DNA of 64,000 bases from Gremmenia infestans (GCA_032629725.1 JAFEVB010000014.1:434001-498000); one strand, 5' to 3'. Numbered from the stretch's first letter, positions 1 to 11,974 are shown. Translations and numbers: made by a program. Notes: generated by a model from the letters alone, not told the origin.

Positions 1-3000
1 TTGAAGAGGGTAAGAGACAGAGTTAACGTGTCGTCACATTGTTCAGGATAAACAGTTGCTTCGGGGATTAGGGCGGATACTAATGGCCAAAACGCAGTCG
101 CAAAATCCATACTTGAGACCTGAGCCAGGCTAAAATACGAATTAGTAACAAATTCAAGATAGGCTGAAGGGTAGTATGGACCTGGGGGTGAAACTACACT
201 TGTTGGTGATATGCTTCACGATGCTTTTTCTGGTGACCGAATGGGGATCTTCTAGTAGAAGGTCTCGAAGCAATGAAGTGTTTTCGAGATGAGAAACAAA
301 CAACTTCCACAGCTCGGGGCTGTAAAGAGAAGCTTCCAAAATAGCTTCAAATATCCTAAATACCAAATGTACAGAGTTTTGCGTAGTTCGAGTTAACCTT
401 GAGTCTTCGAGCATTTGCAACAGGCGCCTCAGAAGAACCTCGTCGAGAAGGGTTGGGATAGTTGAGGGCAGTATTGGTTCTGGGGCAAATTAGATGGCAT
501 ACTTGAGAGTTTGGAGGGCCCATACCTTTCAAAAGCTGCACAAAACAATCGATCAGGTGGAGTGCAAGGCAGTCTCTCAGCTCATCATTTGCGCACTCTC
601 GAAGGACCTCCGGGTCGGAAATAGCTGCAACTATGAGAGATACTGCTCTCGTTAAGATGGCCTCATCAACAGCCCCCTTGTCATGTCAGCATCGCCGACA
701 AGCAGAAAGGTTTGAGGGTATGTACCTTGTGGGATTGACTGATAATGTGCTGGCGGAGGGCATGTACCGCATACAAAGACTTGAACGGGCGGGCTCGTGG
801 GAATATCTCAGAATATGCTTTTTCTGAGTCAAAATCCCTCAATATTCGGTCGTAAATCGGAAACTGGACTAGGAAATAGTATATCTGTCTCATCATGTTA
901 GACACGAAAATAGGGAGATAGCGATACCCATACCTCTTGTGCCACAGTCTCATGCATACTCAGATACCCCCACAATTCATCGAAATGTTTCACAATCTCG
1001 GCTTCGAGCGTACTCTTGCTGCCATCAGAAGGGGAGGTAGGCCCATCTGTTTCTTCACGACTCTGAACCAACACGAGGCCCTTGAGGTCTAATTCTTCGA
1101 TTGATGGACAAACATCAGCTTCGTTGGAGGTGATCTCCTTGCCTCCGTTATACACTTTGTAGTTTTGGAAGCCAGTGGCCTTCTGTAGGCTTGTGAACAA
1201 AGATGCTGGTGTGTTCAATTTGCCAAGAGTTAGATGCCGTATTTCGGTGTGCGTATTGCCGTCAAAAGACTGATATTTGACTACCAAGAGTTCGCCTTCA
1301 TTACTCTTCGAGATCAGGGGTGGAGGGAACCTGGCTTTGGGAACGGAAAATTGGGGCTTCGACTGGTAAGCCTTGAGGAACTCGCGTAAAACGGCTAGGG
1401 ATCGGGCGAATATTCTCTCTTGCTCTTGGAATTGAGCTTCAGAGGGAACAATGACCATGCCATCATCATCGCTGCTCGAGGTTTCGTCACTGAATGCTTT
1501 GAGTTTCGATGCTGCCTCTGCGAGCTGCTTCAAGCAACGGCCGACAAGTGCGAGGTGAATGTCACGAGCTCTAGTCCGAGGGATAGACGAAATAAGTGCA
1601 CTATCAACGTAGACCTCAACGATGGTGCCGATCGCGGCAGCATCAACAGTATTTGGAGGCGCACTCAGAATCATCTGCCATATTTGTTGGACGGCAGGTG
1701 ACTCGAACGATTGATCTTCCGAGAATTCATCACCTATCTCCCCAAGCCAAGAACTCACATAGGCTCGCGCAAAGTCCAATGCCCCAGTTGTGAAACAATC
1801 AGGTGGGAGAGTCGGAAGATACTGTCTAAAACACGTTGTAATGAACGCATTGTTGGGCGACTTTTTGATGGCCGTGTTGAGAATACTCCACGACGTGTTT
1901 TTGTCGGTGACACTTCTCGACTTGATACCAACGAGGTGGTCCCAGAGCCGCCGTCCGAGATCATCCGAGATCGTGTTTGGTTCATTGATAATTATCATTA
2001 GAAGCAGCTCACGGCGAGCGGCACTTGCAGGGCTGTTCATGACAGATGGATGTCGTTCTCCGGCGACGGCTTGTTCTAACTCCTCGACTAGTAGTTGGGT
2101 GAGGCCGTGCTGTGTGGTGAGAGTATGCAAGTCGGTGGGCTTATGCCGAAGTAGAATCGTGTTGATGACGCAAATACTACCTGCAGCAGTGGAGGTTCTT
2201 GATGATACATCGTCTATGCAGCTTTGATATATGGTTTTCCGAACATCAGTGGCTGGACCGTGCACGAGGAGCTCTCGGAGCCGTGAAGCAGCGAAGGCTT
2301 GGATGTCTGGATATCCAGTCGGAGCTTCCGGTGTGATGATTGACGACTCACGAATGAGTCGTATGCACAGGTCGTATGGTGGTGCATCGATGTATTGAAC
2401 ACCCTCAGTTGACCCCTTGTTGACGAAATGGCGAAGAAGAATCTCATAAAACTCGCGCATTGGAAGTGTAAATGCCTCGATAGGGAGCTCGCACGTCTTT
2501 TCACACATGCGGAGAAGACCCCGGTAGTCAAATAAATTTACAACTTGCCTGACCATTCGCAGAATGGCCTCCACCACTCTTGGGTCTTGGCTAGTCATCA
2601 CTGTTTGCCAAATCAAGTCTGTCAGCTCCGGTGGGTAAGTCTTTGTCGCAATCAAGAAGCCCAAAATGCTGTTGCTCTCATTGATTATTTCGGGATGAGA
2701 TCCGATGCCAACAATGTACTCGACAAGCTTGTTCTCGAGAATGAACTGGGCGTAATGAAAGAGGAGAGGATTCCGAGGTGGCTCGGCGGCATCTTTGTGG
2801 GCGTTATATAGACTGAGTAAGTCTGTGCACATAGTTGTGACTCCAACTACGCGTAATTGCATCTGCGTCGATGTGATGAGCTTCTTCAAGATGGTAAACC
2901 TCCAGTCCACAGAGATAATCTTCGGCAACATCTTAAGAGGAAGTTCTGAATGCTCTACGCGGTAGCGCTCGGTCATATCTTGAGTCGCCTCGCTATTAGA

Positions 3001-4500
3001 CACAAGAGCGTTGCGTAGGATAGAGCTCAGACTAGACAAGTAACAATGTGCAGCATCAGGGGTGAGGTATGTGACATGCTTCTCAATGATGTGTTCGAGA
3101 CCCAGAGCCATGACTTTGAAGAAGTCAAAGCCTTGGGATATTTGTTCCCGAGCGTTTCGAGCCCATTCTTGATGGGTTGGCTGCTCCACAACTCTCGAAG
3201 CATCGGCGACAATCTTAACGGCCAAGCGACAAGGCTCTACCAACTTGTCGATGATCCTTGGAACTTGTGATATCAGCATTAGTTGACCCTTAACCAGTTT
3301 AGTAAGATTCGGGAGTGATCCGCCTTCTTCTTGAAAGCTATTGGTCATGAGCAAAGCTGTTTCGTCCCAGTTCCAGCGATAGTGTGTGTCCAGATTACGG
3401 CCAATATGCTGTGTTTCATCCTTTTTCAGTAGCCACGCATAAGCTTTCATCATCGGAAAGCCTCCAAGGTCCGGAATCTCGTCGGTCTCGCCTTTCTGAG
3501 AGTGATATGCCAGTGTTTTGACGTCCATTCCTACAAATCTACCAGCAAGTCGGGCAAACTGTGAGAACATTTCTGTCACTGCCTGGCGGCCATCTCGACG
3601 ATTGTGCAGCCAACTCCCGAAAAATTTGCTTCGATAACTCAATGCCCATATTATCTGGGGGAAGGCGATCCAGAAATCTCGATGCTTTAGATATGATTCG
3701 TGAAAGGTTCGATAATCGTTTGCATAATTCAAGTAGCTTTCCATCCAGTCTCGAAATCTGCAGAAGCCATCTTCATTGCTACACTCATCTAGGAAAGTTA
3801 GTAAATAGATAAGAGGTTGGGGTATTGGGTGGACCGTACCAAATTGCATATAATTTTTAAGGCTCGCAACGGCATCCACCAGAGATTGGTCATCCAGAAA
3901 TGGGAAATCCAGCATCGGGTTGGTGAAGACTGTGTCCCCGTCTAGAAGGGCCACTGGTGGACTCCGACTTTCAAAGTCTCCACCATCGTCACTTATAGTT
4001 ATGAGCTCGATTGAAGGACTGCGTCGCTCCGATGGCGATGAAGAAGGCGTCTCGATAGCTGGAATTGTTGACAATGCATCACTCTCTGATTCCACACTTG
4101 CTCTTGTAACCACATCTTCTCTGCTGTTGACCATCCTGGATGGAGAAGGCGGGGAAGAGGGTATTGACTCTAGAGGGCGGACAGTTCGGAGGTTGATGGT
4201 GACCCTGCTGGAGGTAGGCTCTGGCGGTGGTGGACCTTCGGAAGGCATTCGGGTTGGGGTTTGAGGTAGGGGGGGAGGCTCAGAGTCGGGATCTGTACTG
4301 TCTTCCCGCAGAGGACTGGAATCAGGCAGCCGGTCTGAATGGCGGGCGGTATCGACGGATCTGCTGCGTGAGTCTGGGCGCGATACACGCTGCCGTTTTC
4401 TGGAGGAGGTTACGGATTCGTCGAATGGATTGGGTCGAGTTGAGCAAGGCTCTGAAGAGACCGCACGTTCTCGCGACAACTCGGCAGCCTCGCGGTCCAT
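1..4500 (-). CDS. Ubiquitin-specific protease, N-terminal part (partial, runs off left edge)
   Basis: Deubiquitinase of the large fungal USP9X/USP34-like class (about 2,500 aa), of which about 1,430 residues lie here. Exons on the minus strand: 4500-934, 884-726, 676-526, 479-200, 129-<1; all joins keep phase, and the last intron has a perfect TACTAA branch site. The N-terminus (residues 1-230) is disordered, Ser/Pro-rich and contains a basic KRQR patch. A long helical region follows. A ubiquitin-like stretch lies near residues 1065-1150, followed by the family block PFKSLYAVHALRQ. The Cys/His catalytic USP core is not in the window and must lie to the left. The start is the ATG at 4500; the frame is open to 4587, but only through a GTG. 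The donor at 199 is GTGTAG, chosen because it keeps phase. Family assignment is by recognition of architecture, and the catalytic part is unseen. Confidence 0.8.
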
Positions 4501-5543
4501 TTGGCAGATACGGAGCACGGCAGAGGGGGTAGGTGGAGTCGTGGATGGGATGGGGCGGAAGGGCCACAGCAAAAGCTCAAAAGCCACTTAATCCCAGGGT
4601 GAATCGCATAGGGATGTGATGAAGCTGTAACTTTCCATACGCGTCGGGCGTGGAGGTAGTGATAGAGGTAGCGGTAGGGCTGCCAATATGTGGACACGGG
4701 ATTATTTGAGGTTGAAGGTCAACACTTTAGGCGACGAGACGTGAGCTCCCTCGTCATAGGGTAAGGTAGACAAGGCTCCGCGTTTCTTTAGCAGAACACG
4801 AAGGGCGGTGATGGAAGGCAGAAGAGGACGAAGCTGGGGAGAAAAAGTGAAAAAGAGGGCAAGCTGTAGAAGGGCAAGTTCTGTAGTGAAAGAGCCAGAG
4901 CCGTCTAGATTTAGGATCAGTGGTCTTTCTATTGACTTTGGAGGGAGGGGCACAAAATAGATGTTGGACATTCAAGCTTCATCGGCTTTAGCACGTATTG
5001 GGGCTTAGCGTCGTTTCCTTATCGTTAAGGAGGGGAAAATTACGAGGAGGTACAGTAAATGTGTCTGTGCTGCTTGATTACTGAGCAAACCAATTAGAAG
5101 CTCCATTTGGTAGGCGGTGAGAACATGATTTGGTATAATCTTGTTGCCAAGGAAAATTCATATAAGTTCACAGTAATTCACGACCTACATTTATAATTGA
5201 GGTTCACCACCAGTTGTTTATAAGTCATTACACGAAGGCCACTCTAAGGTAGATCTGCCTTGTCCTCCCAACACCTAAGGAGGGGAGGTAGAGTTATGCT
5301 GTGTTAGTGCGTGTAATATTGATATCAGTAAGGTTAGTTTTGCACAATTTCATACGACGCGTCTTTAGGATATTTTTGCCTCTTAGAAAAGCACCGCCCT
5401 TATCAATTGTTCCTTCTAACTAAACTGCCGTAGCTTTGACCTTACGGCCTGCCCGCTTTTTTTTAAGATTATATTTTGCTTGGAGAAAGGGAAGCTTGGG
5501 TGCTGCAGCTCTGCAAAGGAAATCATCTCCAAAGTCCACAACC
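4501..5543. promoter_or_regulatory. Divergent intergenic region, USP / POP3
   Basis: This spacer separates the USP start from the POP3 start and must hold both promoters. Two copies of TAAGGAGGGG (near 5026 and 5276) contain the AGGGG core of stress-response elements; their function is inferred only. A minus-strand frame at 4702-4971 has no coding character that I can support. No other gene is seen. Confidence 0.4.
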
Positions 5544-6439
5544 ATGGAGCGAAAAACGAAGACCGTATTCCAACTAGATTCTCCATTCACGCAGATTCAA
5601 TGGTACGCTAGATTCTTCCATCTCAATCAACTACGGCTTCTCATACATCCTAGGCCAGAAATCAATCCAGAGCAGCAAGATACTATCCTTGAACTTCTAT
5701 GCAGGTAAGCAGAAATCTAACTGATCTAAAAGAAGCAAAATAACCTAATCCCTGCAGTATACTCTCTCCAATTGGGCAACACCGCTTGAAATACGCCGGG
5801 CCCTCGAAAGGGAAGCGTGACAAGAAACGGAAGAGGAAGGAAGCAAATTTGGCCGAAGTCCCTTTGGACACATCGAAGCCTCCAGTACCTGACATCTCAT
5901 CTTTCGTGGTGGTGGGACTCAATAGCATCGTTCGGCACCTCGAGTCTTCCTCCAAAGCTTCCAAGCCAGAACAAACAAGGGATTATGTTATTGAGGTCAC
6001 AAAAGCCGACGAGCTTACAGAAGCCAAGATACTTGAAACTACCAACTCAGACGCCAAACCGCAACCATCCACACACCTCTCAGCGATCTTTGTCCCACGA
6101 TCCTCTCAACCATCAATTCTCAACGCCCACCTCCCACAACTCATCGCAACGGCATCGAAAGAAAACCAAGATCTCCCAGCGACACGGCTGGTCCAACTAC
6201 CGAAAGACTGTGATGCTCGACTGTGTGAAGCTCTAGGGCTTTCAAGAGTATCATTCATTGGTCTCTTAGAAGGTGCACCACATTCTAAAGCATTAGTAGA
6301 ATTGGTCAGGGAGTCTGTATCGGAGCTCGAAGTACCGTGGCTTCAAGAGGCAAAAAAGGGGAAGTATTTGCCCGTCAACATTAAGGCCATTGAGACGCTT
6401 GCACCGCCCGTGAAGGAGAAAGAGAAGAAGATATCTTGA
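5544..6439 (+). CDS. POP3: RNase P/MRP subunit POP3
   Basis: Protein subunit of nuclear RNase P and RNase MRP, which process pre-tRNA and pre-rRNA. Three exons: 5544-5602, 5654-5704 and 5758-6439, giving 263 aa. The introns are 51 and 53 nt; both are GT-AG and the phase is exact at each join. The N-terminus has the family block FQLDSPFTQIQWP followed by PEQQDTILELLCSILSPIGQ, then a strongly basic KGKRDKKRKRK patch. A Rossmann-like body follows with VVVGLNSIVRHLE and LSAIFVPRSSQP. The C-terminal half contains ALGLSRVSFIGLLEGAP, as expected for the L7Ae-like fold of Pop3. Length is normal for filamentous ascomycetes. The gene runs divergently from the USP gene about 1 kb away. The assignment is from recalled family sequence, with no search run. 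Confidence 0.85.
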
Positions 6440-7087
6440 ATCAAGACTTGGTGAGCTAAGACTTGTCCAGAAACATACCCCCGGACCCCGGGCTGCAAAA
6501 TTGCACCGATTCTAATCGCAAACAATGAAGTAGAGAAGACTCTCCACGTGAACAAAGGTGACATAATATCACGTGATGAGAAACTTGCAGGACTCTATTA
6601 TTCTTTATGGCTCATTGTCAATTGTAAGATATGCCAGGATAAGACTTGGGACTAGCTCGCTGAAACTTGTTACATGAATAAATTCCCGTCCAAATCACAC
6701 CACATTGACTCTGTTCTTGTGTTTGCCAGTTGCTTCAAAATGTGAATAGCAGTTGGAAGGACGACCACTGACTCACTCCGCACCGAAAAGAATTGATTGT
6801 CTCGAGAGCACTCTCCAACTGCTACACCCCCACGCATGCCCCCACACCACTTCCATCAAGTCGGCAGCGGAACGACAAGCACTCTACTTGACAACTCTAT
6901 TCTTGTCCTTCGAATCTGCGTGTACATGTCTTGTTTAAGCGTACGTGTCTGAACAAAAATCTTACCGACGTTCTTCTACATTTCCCGCAGCTGCTCAACG
7001 AACGAACGAATACCTCCACGGGCAATCACCAACAAACCTATCATCGGGTCACCACTCATCTCTCATTCCGAAAAGTAACTCGGCAGT
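6440..7087. promoter_or_regulatory. Intergenic region with E-box palindrome
   Basis: This is the 3' flank of POP3 and the presumed promoter and 5' UTR of the next gene. A TCACGTGA palindrome lies at 6569-6576 and a second CACGTG at 6545. The last 150 nt are C/A-rich and look like a fungal 5' leader. Several short overlapping frames here have no supporting features. Confidence 0.35.
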
Positions 7088-7876
7088 ATGTCAACGAAAG
7101 ACTCCTCTCAGGGAGGCCAGGGCTATGGTAGTGAACAAGGAGGCGGAGGAGGTCGCGGCAAGTCAACTAGCTCTAGTCATGGTTATACCACTGAGCAACT
7201 TGACGTTCTTGAGACATTCCTTGGCTCTAGTCAACGTGAACGTTTTGTTAGAGGATCTGGGATGTGTCGAGGAAGCGACCACTGGCGCTCTCGCGGTTAC
7301 GGTGTAGCTCCTACTTCAAACGCAGCCTCGCCTGATCCCGCGTTGAATACTCCTGTCGAAATAGCAGCCTTACCTGAAGCCCCACGCACAGCCGGAGCTC
7401 GAGAAAGGTCTCTTAGCGCCGTTGATTTCACTCTCTCATCATCTAGATGGAACCCGGACAACCAACCAGATCATCCTTCCGCACCGGCTCTTCACAATAC
7501 AAATGGTCCCCTTTCATCCTCCATCCACCATCGTCCCCGTCCCTCTAACACCGTATCCGGCTCTCTCATCGACACTCTAATGGATATGGATATCGACAAA
7601 CCTTTCACTTCCACCTCCCATGTTACTTCCGTTGACCGAGTCTCTACTTCTACTTCCACCACTCCCCAGGCATCTTCCCCTAGTGAGATGGCTCTCGACC
7701 ATCCCCACCCGTCAATTTCTTCCGCCGCAACACCCGCCAACACTGCCTTTTCCTCGCCCAGCAACCGACTCCCGCTTCCCGCTGCTATATTTCGGGACGA
7801 TGAGCTTGTTGGGTTGCACAAGCCTCGGAAAAGTTTGGCAGCTTCGATGTGGAGTGCCAAAAACGAAGGCAATTAG
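7088..7876 (+). CDS. Hypothetical low-complexity protein, 262 aa
   Basis: Uninterrupted frame from ATG 7088 to TAG 7876, preceded by a long C/A-rich leader. I do not recognise the family. The N-terminus is Gly/Ser-rich (residues 8-30). The middle contains TEQLDVLETFLGSSQRERFV, which could form a short helix. The rest is Ser/Thr/Pro-rich and predicted disordered, with a repeated acidic DMDIDKP patch. The C-terminus has a basic cluster (GLHKPRKSLAASMWSAKNEG) that is less repetitive and may be the conserved part. There is no signal peptide, membrane segment or catalytic motif. Composition is consistent with a nuclear or regulatory disordered protein, but that is a guess. The long frame, the start context and the ordered C-terminus favour a real gene. 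Confidence 0.6.
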   Translation: MSTKDSSQGGQGYGSEQGGGGGRGKSTSSSHGYTTEQLDVLETFLGSSQRERFVRGSGMCRGSDHWRSRGYGVAPTSNAASPDPALNTPVEIAALPEAPRTAGARERSLSAVDFTLSSSRWNPDNQPDHPSAPALHNTNGPLSSSIHHRPRPSNTVSGSLIDTLMDMDIDKPFTSTSHVTSVDRVSTSTSTTPQASSPSEMALDHPHPSISSAATPANTAFSSPSNRLPLPAAIFRDDELVGLHKPRKSLAASMWSAKNEGN

Positions 7877-8513
7877 ATCAGATACTAGAGATGGAGTAAT
7901 TCAGATTCTTGGGGCTTTTCGGCTTATTCTCGATTCTGGGTATGATTGGGGTGGATTAATGGCATGGGGAAAATTTGGTGCTTTTTATTTTCCTTGATTT
8001 TTGAAGATTCTGCGTTGGGTTTGGGGACTTTAACTATATGTGCGAGGCTGATCTTGGTTGCTTTGCCCTTTTTACTTCTTGATGTCATTAATACCTGCTT
8101 ATTACTTTCAATCTAACGGACCGCTTACTTTGCGAACAATTGCATGTGTCTGCATGTACGGGATCCGACATCTATTTTTTGTGCTAACCTTAAGACATCT
8201 GTAAATAAACCCATAGACCTGCCATATATATCAAATGTGAATGAAAAGACTTCTAGCCTTGTGAAAGGGATAACTCCATTCACACAACTAAAACTTATGA
8301 CATAAAGCACAATTCGCAAGTGGAAAGAAGTATCAATGGTTCTTCCTACCTTTCTATAAAAGCCATTCTCCTTCAACCATCAGTACCTTAAGCCAGACAC
8401 AAGACAACTGTCAACACGTCCCAGACCCGAATACACTATCACCAAGCACTGCCCTCGCTCTCATTTCAAGACCAACCAACTCACTCTACATACATCTACA
8501 CCACACAACCACA
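7877..8513. promoter_or_regulatory. Intergenic region with TATA box
   Basis: TATAAA at 8355-8360 lies about 155 nt before the next ATG, and the interval between them is a C/A-rich, G-poor leader typical of fungal 5' UTRs. This supports transcription of the small gene that follows. Nothing else is seen. Confidence 0.5.
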
Positions 8514-8735
8514 ATGTGCGTCCGCAAAAACACGATCTTTGGGCTCTCACAGCGAACTCAAGGGATGCGAAGATCCGATCAACGCCACCACACCACTACA
8601 ACCATCACTGGGCGCCAACGTGTGCCAAGTTCTTGTATAAACATGCCTAGATGCGCAGATGTACAAAAAAATGAGGTGAAAAAGGAAGATGCGAAGGGAA
8701 TCATGCCAAGGAACATGGGAAAGGAAAACACGTAA
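8514..8735 (+). CDS. Small hypothetical protein, 73 aa
   Basis: Short frame from ATG 8514 (context CACAATG) to TAA 8735, with a convincing upstream TATA box and C/A-rich leader. It starts MCVRKNTIF, a beginning that reminds me of short fungal proteins opening with MCI/MCV plus an aromatic and Cys-rich segment. Here only four cysteines are present (residues 2, 41 and two nearby). The rest is basic and hydrophilic and ends in a Lys/Glu-rich tail. No signal peptide or membrane segment is present. It may be an intact lineage-specific gene or a decayed member of such a family. The promoter is the best evidence; the coding sequence by itself is weak. Confidence 0.4.
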   Translation: MCVRKNTIFGLSQRTQGMRRSDQRHHTTTTITGRQRVPSSCINMPRCADVQKNEVKKEDAKGIMPRNMGKENT

Positions 8736-9394
8736 AGTCAGCGAAACGTTAAGGGAATAGACGTGCTTGTCTGGAAGGGGTTTCGTGCAAGAAATTTATT
8801 AAGTGAGCCGCAATCTTCGCTGAGACTCAGTTGCGGAGAGGTTATTTGGAAGTTGCTACTTTTGAGGTCGGCTTTTGGTCGCTTGGATTTGCGTTATGCT
8901 TGGTCTTTAACCAGTACTCATGGATGCAAGCAATTACTAATGCGCCTAAAGCATCTATAGACAAGTAGTTTTAAATACTTATCCCTTTACACGATGTAAA
9001 TCATGACTGTTCTGTCGGTTGACACAAAACAGTCACACAATCATTATGTGCATAATAGACAATATCAAAAAAATCCATATGGACTAATTAGATAGTAAGA
9101 AAGACACTTTCTTATTCGCACTAGGTATACTTAGTCCCCCATCACTGTGACTGGTTACTCCATATCCGGATCCCTATCATCTCGCAAACAGTGATTGGAA
9201 AGCAATCTCGTAAAGCACAAAGTTCCAACCTATTTCATCAAAGAGCAGCATGACGCATCTATCTATTGGATGAACGTTTAAAGCTCTTCTCTAGCAATTC
9301 ATACGAGAAAATGAAAGTAAAGTATCTCGTCCGAACCTTGGATTTGATTTGAAAGAGGCTATTGTTTCAAAGTAAGAAGCGGCTCCTGAAAATC
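8736..9394. other. Intergenic, no gene seen
   Basis: AT-leaning spacer between two small genes. A 65-codon frame at 8763-8960 uses unconvincing codons and has no leader or domain. No repeat or RNA gene recognised. Confidence 0.4.
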
Positions 9395-9727
9395 ATGTCT
9401 TCACCGAACCTAACCTCCAGTCTGCCCACCCCTGGCCCAAAAACCCCGAATACCTTGACTGGTAATCTTACCAATACTCAAATCAACCAGGCGGTAGAAA
9501 AACAGCATGGAGATAACCTACACCCAATGGATAGCATGGACGAGGCTCAGTATGGGAGGTATAAGATGGCTATAGGTGATTATAAGGGAGAAGAGGGACA
9601 TAGGCAGAGGGGAAAGGCAGAGGAGATGGGAAGGAAAGAGAAGGAGAGAACTGAGAAGGCAGAGTTGGAGGGAAAGGGCAAGAGAAATAATATGGGCAGG
9701 GGTAAAGACGGTAGTCTAATTTTGTAA
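9395..9727 (+). CDS. Small hypothetical charged protein, 110 aa
   Basis: I take ATG 9395 as the start, because the in-frame positions before it are non-ATG. The protein is not recognised. The first 30 residues are Ser/Thr/Pro-rich. A middle segment with AVEKQHGDNLHPMDSMDEAQYGRYKMAIGDYKG looks like ordered sequence (split here as AVEKQHGDNLHPMDSMDE and AQYGRYKMAIGDYKG). The C-terminal third is dominated by alternating Glu/Lys/Arg (GRKEKERTEKAELEGKGKR) and probably forms a single charged helix or coiled coil. There is no targeting signal. It lies among other small low-complexity genes in the same orientation. It could be a real lineage-specific gene; the lysine-rich end could also arise by chance from purine-rich DNA. 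Confidence 0.4.
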   Translation: MSSPNLTSSLPTPGPKTPNTLTGNLTNTQINQAVEKQHGDNLHPMDSMDEAQYGRYKMAIGDYKGEEGHRQRGKAEEMGRKEKERTEKAELEGKGKRNNMGRGKDGSLIL

Positions 9728-10424
9728 ATGTAGTGAATTCTGCGTTGGGTAGAAAACAGAAGAGAATGCAATCTTAAAGGAAATCTTTGACTATTCTAGT
9801 TTTATGTTAATTTATCTCAGCAACTGGAAATTCAATGAAAATCAAAACGAAGTTGAAATTAGAAGCTTCCGCCAATGTGCTGGCTGGCTTTTGGAAGCAT
9901 TTCAGGGGCTATAGTGAGGCCACGCTGATCAGCTTATTAGACCGAAGATTTGCCTTTACCCGGACACTTGTTAATTTTCACGGGGTGACGAGGAAAGCTC
10001 TTGTCAGTCATAAGTCTCAACATGTTTGTACCAAGCCACTACATCTAGCAAGGAGAACGAATCAATCCAACCGTTTGATTAGAAAACGGTCTATTTGTTT
10101 ACACCATCTATTCATTACCCACGCGTCAAACGGCCATGGCAATTGGTTCTCAGAAAACACAGCCAACCCATCAATCATTCACACAATGTTATACTATAAA
10201 GTAGCTGGCGAAACCTACTCTTTGACGTTCTCCAATTCACATTCCCTAGGAAGTCTTCGCTCTCAAATTGAATAGAACTAAACACAGAGTGTCATAGCTT
10301 GTACTTGTACATCCTTCATGTGCAATACCAACAGCTGCTTGCTTCCAGATATTTGAATTAAAGCTGCCCACCTACTTGACAAACTATCTACTCCCACAAG
10401 AAAGCCAACCCTTTGCCCACATCA
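9728..10424. other. Intergenic, no supported gene
   Basis: A 146-codon plus-strand frame (9835-10275) is open but shows no domain, no compositional signature and no leader, so I do not call it. The last 60 nt before 10425 are C/A-rich and fit a 5' UTR for the next gene. Confidence 0.35.
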
Positions 10425-10850
10425 ATGTCTCCACCCAAAGACCCTAAGGATTGGCGTTTTCCTTCCACCTCGTCGTCGAACACAGCAGATGGTGATTCGG
10501 AATCCCGCAATGGCAGTAATGGAAGCCCCGATACCAATCAACAAAGCTCAACCTCCACCTCCACCTCAACTTCCACCAGCACCAACCGACAATCTCCCAT
10601 CCCCAACACGTCGAAATCCAAACGCCCCTACATACACCACCAGCGGAATAAGTCCATAAGAGATGATCCCGCGAAACTTAAAATTCAGGGCCTCAAGCCA
10701 CCTGAGGTGTCTCGCGTTTGGGGGAAAGCTACAGCAGGAAGAAATTCGAATACCCAGACTGTTGTCGAGGAAGAGGAGGAAGAGGACGAGGAGGATGGGT
10801 ATAACGACAAGGGCGCTGCAAAGGGGAAGGGTAATGGTACTTCTAAGTAA
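10425..10850 (+). CDS. Hypothetical low-complexity protein, 141 aa
   Basis: Start at ATG 10425 (context CATCAATG); the frame extends 12 nt further upstream only through a TTG. The protein is unrecognised. Residues 1-55 are Ser/Thr/Asn-rich and include a (Ser-Thr)n run encoded by a CCTCCA-type microsatellite. Residues 60-105 are more ordered and basic (YIHHQRNKSIRDDPAKLK then IQGLKPPEVSRVWGKATAG). An acidic run of Glu/Asp follows, then a Lys/Gly tail. The ordered central block is the part most likely to be conserved. No signal peptide or membrane segment. A cytosolic or nuclear disordered protein is possible, but no function can be assigned. Confidence 0.5.
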   Translation: MSPPKDPKDWRFPSTSSSNTADGDSESRNGSNGSPDTNQQSSTSTSTSTSTSTNRQSPIPNTSKSKRPYIHHQRNKSIRDDPAKLKIQGLKPPEVSRVWGKATAGRNSNTQTVVEEEEEEDEEDGYNDKGAAKGKGNGTSK

Positions 10851-11180
10851 CTTTTGAGCTGCTCGAGTTGGATATAGTACTATCGACGCCTGAGTTTTGG
10901 ATAATGGAGAAAATTGTTTCATCTAGCAATCAAGCAAATGGTGCGTGGGTACATACTGGGGGATACTTGTGAGATCAGTCTTTTGCTATTATTGGAATAA
11001 GTCTGCGGTAGGAGCTGCTGGTCTTCGAAGAATAAAAACTCTTGTGAACTATTAGTGGCCCTGGACAATGATTTAACTTAATCTTGGAAATCCATTTATT
11101 ATTACCACTAAACAAGAGACTAATTATAATACCAGTTAGTGGGCTCATTGACAAGAACCCTTGTTATTGGTAATCTCTAT

Positions 11181-11410
11181 TTAATTCCACTTATATCTCC
11201 CACCCAGCAATTCCCCTCGATCACTAGCCAAAAGTCCACTGACGCCAGCTATGATTACCATCCCCTGCTTTCCTTCCCTGCCCTCACTACCCGTCTTCCC
11301 CCACACAACTCTGTCTTTGCAAAGCCTCGACCAATACAAGCTCCCATATTTTCGTCACACTGGCATATAAGAGCTTTACCAGATCTGTCTCCTACATACC
11401 GGAAGATGTT
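11181..11410 (+). repeat. Diverged direct repeat, copy 1
   Basis: This segment resembles 12340-12560 in the same order and orientation. Shared landmarks are CCCTGCTTTCC, then CCTCACT, then CCAAT-CAAGCTCCC-AT, then TATAA(A/G)AG-TTTAC-AGATC. The copies are too diverged to be recent. The CCAAT and TATA-like steps suggest duplicated promoter DNA, but this is inference. Confidence 0.45.
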
Positions 11411-11974
11411 GATGTAAATCAAAGCCGCGGACAGAACATTATTCCATGCGAGTGAGGATGGTTACAGCCAATGCTATTAAAACGAGGTTAACTCAATCGA
11501 GGACTATGTATGGTCTAAATAGAAGGGTAGTTAGACCTAGGATAAGAATGCTGAAGTTGGATACGTACCTAGGTCGGTTTTCTATAGTAGGTGGAGAGGC
11601 GAAGTGGAAAACAGAGTGTAGTAACTAGAAAGTTTGCTTTAATGGTACATTTGAAAATATTAATATACAATTCATTGTTTATCTCTGTCATAGATTTGGT
11701 CACTGTTATGATTCGTCATTTGCTTTCAAAATATGAAGGTTCTACGCGTCTTTTCAACCACTTATTACTCCGACTATAACTCTCTCATCGAAACAAGTAC
11801 TTCTGATGCACTTTAGGCAAACCCTTCAGAAAGCTGTAATGGTAGATGTAAGTAGAGTTAATAGAGTCTACATTTCCATCTGGCTTTTCGTATTCTAAGC
11901 ATCTGCAATTAAAATAATTCTCTTTCATAACTTTATCCGGCTACCCAACTGGAATCTTGATACCCCACAATGTG

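Noticed and set aside
4501..4587. N-terminal extension of the USP frame to 4587
   Set aside because: The extension opens with GTG; the first ATG in frame is at 4500 and gives a typical hydrophilic N-terminus.
9835..10275. 146-codon plus-strand frame
   Set aside because: ATG start but no domain, leader or compositional sign of coding; length is compatible with chance.
2768..10495. CGGAATCC matches at about 2768 and 10490 as regulatory sites
   Set aside because: Both lie inside coding exons; they are kept only as a warning about the background frequency of the 8-mer.
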